Assembly: GCA_017428285.1 (NCBI GenBank)
Contig: JAFRRE010000059.1
Location: forward strand, 1 to 18,263
From: Bacteroidales bacterium
GTDB taxonomy: Bacteria; Bacteroidota; Bacteroidia; Bacteroidales; F082
Reading direction: 5' to 3'
DNA: 18,263 nt
Below the pieces are notes generated by a model. The model saw nothing but the letters and a program-made list of their open reading frames with translations, ran no database searches and was not told where the DNA came from. Shown here piece after piece: positions 14,022 to 18,263 of this stretch; position 1 is the stretch's first letter; each line of letters starts with the position of its first letter. Made by a program: the position numbers and the translations under genes.

Positions 14022-15398
14022 TTATTGTTTCTTCATTTGCAGTATTTCCTCGCAAAAGACTTTCTTTTTAATCATCATATCCATACTCCAATACTTTTGT
14101 ATAGCTTCAGTATCGGCACAAGCCATTGCAAAAAGCATTTCCAAATCATCTGCATCCTCAATAATCTTGACCAATTGATTTTTGTCACGTTCCTTTTCAA
14201 TGCAATCACCAACAATGTCGTGATATACAACTAACATACACACAAGTCGTATTTCTTTGTCAGTAAGATTCTCTATTTCTTCGATCAATATGCGTTTTAA
14301 CATTGGAATGGCATCAGCTGGATGATCCGGATATGCTCGGGTCATCTTCTCATTCTTCCACTTTGTTTTTGGGCCTTTTCCTATATCATGAAGATATGAA
14401 GCAAACAGAAGAATATTCTTTTTTTCGGTTGATATGTTTTTATAATAATCCTGTTTCTTTAACTCCTCGACCACTTTCTTTGTATGGTCATCAACAGTAT
14501 CTTTATGAGGTGGATAGTCTTGTAATAAACTTGTTACTGACTTTAGTTCTGGTATTATAGTAAAGTCCCCTTCGATTGCTTGTACGATATCCGAAACTGT
14601 TCGATAAGGATAGTTGGTCTTATTTTGAGAGCGTTCTTTTCTGATATTCTCTATTAAACCCTTATATTCATGCAACAAGGTCAAGGGGCCTGTCACAAGA
14701 GAATCATTTTTCATGGCCTTGTCATTAAGAAAGAATTTTGTATAATAGAAATGATAGTTTTTAACTCGTGCATCGCCATCAATAATAATCGCAGGAGATT
14801 CTATTCCATTTTCTTCAAACACTTTTTTAACAGCTTCTTTTATCCCATCATTAAAAACCAAAATGGCATCAATCTCTCTTATGTCAACTCTCTTGTGAAT
14901 GAGGGCTTCCGCCATTTTCTTATGCCGTTCTTCATCGGAGACAACACCCCAACTCTTTTTATCTATTGCTTGCCAGTTTAATTTATCCAAATCATCCACA
15001 TCATCATAAAATGTTGGTGGCTCATTTGTATTAGCTGAAGCACCCGTGAAAACAGCATCATCTTTCTCAAGACGTTGAATCTTAACACAAAAGTATACGA
15101 TGAACTGTTGATCAACATTTTTCTCATTCAATTTCTTCAGAAGCATCGGATTCATTGATGAGAAATAAAACGGCACATAGTCATGAACCTTCCCTCTAGG
15201 ACCGACAGGAACATCCATGCTCGCCCTTCTCTCCTGAATGGTCTTATTTGCAATGTTATGATGTTCTATTCCACGCTTATTTTTTTCATTAGTACACAAC
15301 ACGCCGTTTTTGATTATAGAATCAAGATTACGAATGTCTGTAAAATGGAAAAGGTATCTCCAACTATAGTTTTCGGATATTGGCATATTTGTTATCAA
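14022..15398 (-). CDS. DarT-like ADP-ribosyltransferase fused to an HD phosphohydrolase domain
   Basis: This 458-residue protein has two recognisable parts. Residues about 12-220 are a complete DarT domain: YLFHFTDIRNLDSIIKNGVL (16-35), HHNIANKTIQERRA with probable catalytic R57/R58, VHDYVPFYFSSMNPML (71-86), AVFTGASANTNEPPTFYDD, and KKMAEALIHKRVDIREID with catalytic-position E164. Residues about 285-435 are an HD domain with all five ligand positions: H305, H337-D338 in YLHDIGKG, H359 in DHPADA, H393 in VYHDIVG and D429 in ACADTEA. DarT toxins are normally about 200 residues and stand alone. The gene heads a tight cluster, its stop being 2 bp from darT, which is followed by darG. It is clearly more AT-rich than those two. 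HD activity (phosphodiesterase or nucleotide hydrolase) and its target are unknown. Confidence 0.9.
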   Translation of the reverse strand: MITNMPISENYSWRYLFHFTDIRNLDSIIKNGVLCTNEKNKRGIEHHNIANKTIQERRASMDVPVGPRGKVHDYVPFYFSSMNPMLLKKLNEKNVDQQFIVYFCVKIQRLEKDDAVFTGASANTNEPPTFYDDVDDLDKLNWQAIDKKSWGVVSDEERHKKMAEALIHKRVDIREIDAILVFNDGIKEAVKKVFEENGIESPAIIIDGDARVKNYHFYYTKFFLNDKAMKNDSLVTGPLTLLHEYKGLIENIRKERSQNKTNYPYRTVSDIVQAIEGDFTIIPELKSVTSLLQDYPPHKDTVDDHTKKVVEELKKQDYYKNISTEKKNILLFASYLHDIGKGPKTKWKNEKMTRAYPDHPADAIPMLKRILIEEIENLTDKEIRLVCMLVVYHDIVGDCIEKERDKNQLVKIIEDADDLEMLFAMACADTEAIQKYWSMDMMIKKKVFCEEILQMKKQ

Positions 15399-15590
15399 AA
15401 TCCTATTTTTTCAGAACCTCAACCTATATTCTTCTTGAACCTCTTAAGATTTGCTTACTTCTCCCAAAACACACTGAGTGCGCAGTTTTTATACTCTATA
15501 CACCTCTCATAGAATTATCCATCTCCATTGTAGCCAAAACAAACACCCGCATAACTCCCAAATGCCTTTCATAATCTTTTCATCAATCTC

Positions 15591-16598
15591 TTATTTTTCG
15601 GCTGGAGCAGAATTAGTTGCATTATCAGGCGAATGTTTAGCATCTGGCACAGGTGCTTTCATACCAAACAAGGAGAGATACTCTTTGTCTTTAACACACT
15701 GCTCTTTTGCTTTATCTAGAAGTGTTTGTGGTGTGATGTTTTGTTCCAGAATATTCCTTAAATCAGATAAGTTTCTATGTTTGGAGTGGTTCAAGGCCTT
15801 TAAAAAAGCCGTTAAAACTTCCTCTTTATTAAAAGATGATTCGTTATCTGATATTGCCTTACTAATATCTATTGTTGATTTAATAATGTCTCTTTTGAAA
15901 GCATTATCACAAGTATCATAGAATCTTCTTATCAATTCGGGTCTTATAATATCATCCTTAACAGCCTGATTGCAAAAATGTTGGAAAAACACCAATATAT
16001 AATTGTCATCATAATCGCCACCTATTTTTATTGTTATCATACTATCCTCTATTTCTTTCTTTTCCTCCTTTTCATCTGACTTCAATTTCAAATAGGCTTC
16101 TCTCAATTTTGCAAAATCATGTTCTTTCAAATCCCTCGCCAAAAGCAGTTTTAACAAATTTGATATATCACGAGGTTCTAAAATTAACCTGTCAAGAAGA
16201 GCGCAGGTCTCTTCTTCGCGCAACTGCTGATACAAATCCTTAAGATTACTATGTATTTGCTTGTCAAGTTCCTCCGTTGCATTGGCAATCTGATCAACTG
16301 TTTTTTTCTTTTCATCTACAGTACTCACCATAGCCTCAACTTCCAGTTTTTTCTTTCTAATATACAAGCCGATGATTGCACCTCCAACGGTTAATATTAT
16401 TGCAATCAAGGCAAGCAACACATTTGTTGCCGAAAGCTGATTAGCAATACTATCATTAGATGTTCCGACAATGTCATATAAAAGGTCGGTCTTCGTTCTA
16501 ATTGTTTCAATCTGGCCTTGCAATGAATCAGCAATGTTATTCAATTCAGAAATATGCTCTTCCAAGTCACTAATATAAAGAGAATCTATCTTTGCCAT
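15591..16598 (-). CDS. Single-pass membrane protein with coiled coils, unknown function
   Basis: I do not recognise this 335-residue protein. The first 58 residues are polar and helical with heptad-like spacing (LEEHISELNNIADSLQGQIE). One transmembrane helix spans about 59-80 (VLLALIAIILTVGGAIIGLYI), followed by RKKK, so the positive-inside rule puts the N-terminus outside and the large C-terminus in the cytoplasm. Residues 85-130 form a second probable coiled coil, then comes a helical charged domain (about 135-315) and a low-complexity tail rich in Pro, Ala and Asn. It starts 15 bp after the cupin remnant, so it is likely co-transcribed with the radical SAM gene. It is separated from the DarT-HD gene by 192 bp in which I find no clear promoter. 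Confidence 0.8.
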   Translation of the reverse strand: MAKIDSLYISDLEEHISELNNIADSLQGQIETIRTKTDLLYDIVGTSNDSIANQLSATNVLLALIAIILTVGGAIIGLYIRKKKLEVEAMVSTVDEKKKTVDQIANATEELDKQIHSNLKDLYQQLREEETCALLDRLILEPRDISNLLKLLLARDLKEHDFAKLREAYLKLKSDEKEEKKEIEDSMITIKIGGDYDDNYILVFFQHFCNQAVKDDIIRPELIRRFYDTCDNAFKRDIIKSTIDISKAISDNESSFNKEEVLTAFLKALNHSKHRNLSDLRNILEQNITPQTLLDKAKEQCVKDKEYLSLFGMKAPVPDAKHSPDNATNSAPAEK

Positions 16599-16613
16599 GT
16601 ATAGGATTGTTTG

Positions 16614-16856
16614 TTATAGTTTAGCGAATACAAAAAACACACTCTTTAATATATCCTCATCCCCAAGCGGATCACACTTCCCATCTTTGCACGACAGCAC
16701 CACAGAACCAGACTCAACGGCATGGATCGAGCGCCATTGCCTAGCAGGGATATTCACCTCTACGTTGGGGCCTTTGGGTGTTAGCACAATCGATTCCGTG
16801 CAGATTCGTTCAAGCTCGACATAAAACTCTTCTACCACATGACCACGTAAGCACAC
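16614..16856 (-). CDS. Cupin-fold remnant (WbuC-like C-terminal part), no good start codon
   Basis: The 80 residues from a GTG at 16856 look like the later part of a WbuC-type cupin: CLRGHVVEEFYVEL, a short turn, VEVNIPARQWRSIHAVESGS and VVLSCKDGKCDPLGDED, compared with the family pattern of a V-x-I-P-x-G-x-W-H segment followed by a KdGpY-P segment. The frame stays open upstream without ATG, GTG or TTG as far as a TGA inside the radical SAM gene, and the extra residues (RITKKTETVV) read like family sequence, so the GTG is probably not the ancestral start. The N-terminal half with the usual PHRH metal site is missing, and the W-H position is W-R, so metal binding is doubtful. It may be a decayed gene or a short unit translated by coupling. 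The WbuC link is from remembered patterns and is moderate. Confidence 0.5.
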   Translation of the reverse strand: MCLRGHVVEEFYVELERICTESIVLTPKGPNVEVNIPARQWRSIHAVESGSVVLSCKDGKCDPLGDEDILKSVFFVFAKL

Positions 16857-16885
16857 TACGGTTTCTGTTTTTTTTGTAATCCTTT

Positions 16886-18028
16886 TTAATTCAGTTTGTT
16901 GTGTAATGTTACATCGTATAGTTTTTCAGCAATATGCTTTTTCAATCGGGCAACTTCGCAGAAAAAGCCATTTACTTGCAACGGATCAGCATCTTTATTT
17001 TCATTAGCATTACGCACCAAACAAGGAATGCAGTAATCAATAAAATTACAAGAATTACACTTCACAAAATCTTTCCATTTCAAATTTCTTAATTCAATTG
17101 CCTTTTCAGAATGATACCAAATATCTCTTAAAGAAGACTCGTTTATATTTCCAAGAATACAGCATTCCCAACCTGCACACGGAAATACGTTACCCCGAAC
17201 ATCCACACATAATGATGAACCGCAAACTCCGCAAATATAATCGTCTTGAGAACGCAACTTGTTGCTTTTAACTTCTTCAACTAAAGCATTATATGATAAT
17301 GGATTACTCAACTCTTCCATCAACAATGACTCAATATCATCCATTTGAAGGCGATATTGCAGATTTGAGGTAGAGCCGTCGCACCTTCCGATGATAACAT
17401 AATCCGCACTTACTGGAATTCCGACCTTTTCCCCAAAAACTTTAACTTCATCGAAATAATTAAAGTTTTGTTTCATTATAGGACAACTTATTTGCACGGG
17501 AATGTGATGTTGAGCAAGCCATAATATGGATTGAATGGTTTTCTTGCAACTTCCATCAACACCGGTAATTGCATCATGTACTGACTCATTTATCGAATAT
17601 AATGATGCTTGAACGCTGAGCAATGGATTAGGAGCCATCTCTATGACAGTATCCTCATCCAAATAAGTCAAATTGCTCAAAACATTAACAGACAAATCGC
17701 TTTCTTTGCACAATGACAAGATTTTAATAAAATCTGGATGTAACATAGGCTCTCCGCCACTCAATGTAACGTGTAGGATGTTCATATCGTTGCATTGACC
17801 AATAATTTTTTTGATCATTTCAAATGACATTGTACCCGTCTTAATTTCTTGAGGTAAATAGCAATGGACACACCTCTCATTGCATGCTGCTGCTATTTCT
17901 ATATGAACACTGGTCGGGAACGGGGTATCACCAAAATACTGATGAAAAAAAGCTTGGGTAGAAATGTCATTGCTTCTGATATTACAAGAAGAAGATTTCG
18001 AATTGTAATAATGATTATCTCCTAACAA
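16886..18028 (-). CDS. Radical SAM/SPASM domain protein, N-terminus interrupted
   Basis: From a TTG at 18028, 380 residues encode a radical SAM enzyme with a SPASM extension, the type that usually modifies ribosomal peptides. C49-x3-C53-x2-C56 in AACNERCVHCYLP binds the catalytic 4Fe-4S cluster, and SGGEP (90-94) is the SAM-binding motif. The C-terminal auxiliary cluster cysteines include C266, C269, C274, C284, C324, C327, C333, C336 and C357 (GVCGSSLCVDVRGNVFPCAGW and CNSCNFIDYCIPC). The TTG is doubtful: conserved-looking sequence continues in frame upstream to a TGA at 18143-18145 and then beyond it to the window edge, so the true gene probably began outside the window and is broken. No precursor peptide is visible. 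The cupin remnant overlaps its 3' end in another frame. Confidence 0.8.
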   Translation of the reverse strand: MLGDNHYYNSKSSSCNIRSNDISTQAFFHQYFGDTPFPTSVHIEIAAACNERCVHCYLPQEIKTGTMSFEMIKKIIGQCNDMNILHVTLSGGEPMLHPDFIKILSLCKESDLSVNVLSNLTYLDEDTVIEMAPNPLLSVQASLYSINESVHDAITGVDGSCKKTIQSILWLAQHHIPVQISCPIMKQNFNYFDEVKVFGEKVGIPVSADYVIIGRCDGSTSNLQYRLQMDDIESLLMEELSNPLSYNALVEEVKSNKLRSQDDYICGVCGSSLCVDVRGNVFPCAGWECCILGNINESSLRDIWYHSEKAIELRNLKWKDFVKCNSCNFIDYCIPCLVRNANENKDADPLQVNGFFCEVARLKKHIAEKLYDVTLHNKLN

Positions 18029-18262
18029 TGAACCATCTGGATTACAAACAACATCTCCCTCTTTTTTTAATAAAAACCCCTCATTTACTAATTGTTCGAA
18101 AAACTCAATAATATCATCAACCCATTGCTGTCCACTAAAAAATCAAAATAGTTCTTTGAAGTTACTGTAAGTTAGAAAGTTACAAGGCTTTTTTAAGCGC
18201 GCCGATTTGAATTTATCTTTGCCGTCTAAACAAACGACGGCAATATGCACAAAGGGAAATAC
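18029..18262 (-). pseudogene. 5' part of the radical SAM gene, PqqD-like domain broken by an in-frame TGA
   Basis: The frame of the radical SAM gene continues upstream as WVDDIIEFFEQLVNEGF with FFSGQQ before it, meets TGA at 18143-18145, and then goes on in the same frame to the window edge as FPFVHIAVVCLDGKDKFKSA and CNFLTYSNFKELF. Together these read as one PqqD-like peptide-binding domain (a helix ending NFKEL, a turn, then VDDIIEFFEQLVNEGF), so the TGA sits within a domain. Between TGA and the TTG at 18028 there is no ATG, GTG or TTG. A nonsense mutation, a pair of indels in the T-rich run, or a sequence error would all explain it. Confidence 0.6.
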
Positions 18263-18263
18263 G

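Noticed and set aside
14020..14055. 12-codon longer start for darT
   Set aside because: It overlaps the end of the DarT-HD gene, lies before the conserved domain start, and the ATG at 14019 sits 2 bp after that gene's stop, the usual form of coupled genes.

Overview
The window reads as chromosomal DNA of a Bacteroidales bacterium. The grounds are a split methylmalonyl-CoA mutase (mutA/mutB), a Bacteroidetes-type capsule export set (Wza-like lipoprotein, Wzc-like tyrosine kinase, PHP-type phosphatase), TAnnTTTG promoter boxes, a GxxExxY protein and weak ribosome-binding sites. The genus cannot be told from what is visible. Every gene I can support lies on the minus strand, so transcription runs from high to low coordinates.

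Right end (about 15.6-18.26 kb, AT-rich): a radical SAM/SPASM enzyme whose PqqD-like front half is cut by an in-frame TGA, then a cupin remnant with no ordinary start codon and lost metal-ligand histidines, then a single-pass membrane coiled-coil protein of unknown function. These look like a decaying or recently acquired module.

Toxin-antitoxin island (12.3-15.4 kb), the most interesting part: three closely packed genes. The first encodes a DarT-type DNA ADP-ribosyltransferase fused to a C-terminal HD phosphohydrolase domain. The second encodes a separate, divergent DarT. The third encodes a full-length DarG (macrodomain plus C-terminal domain). DarTG modifies thymidine in DNA and acts against phage. 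Two toxin domains with one DarG, and an HD domain on one toxin, is an arrangement I do not recognise as described.

Sugar nucleotide and capsule region (2.8-11.7 kb): a DegT-type aminotransferase carrying an in-frame repeat insertion, then gmd and fcl (GDP-mannose to GDP-L-fucose), separated by a GxxExxY gene flanked by 49-bp direct repeats, then wza-wzc-phosphatase as an export and regulation operon.

Left end (1-2.6 kb): mutA and the 5' part of mutB (succinyl-CoA/methylmalonyl-CoA interconversion, succinate-propionate pathway).

The spaces between genes are rich in short repeats. There are at least four families: an 89-bp REP/MITE-like element that also sits inside coding sequence, a 111-bp hairpin repeat, palindromic CACAGAT-type elements, and a roughly 120-bp repeat present twice next to darG and again near the aminotransferase. 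All repeat and identity statements come from alignment by eye.
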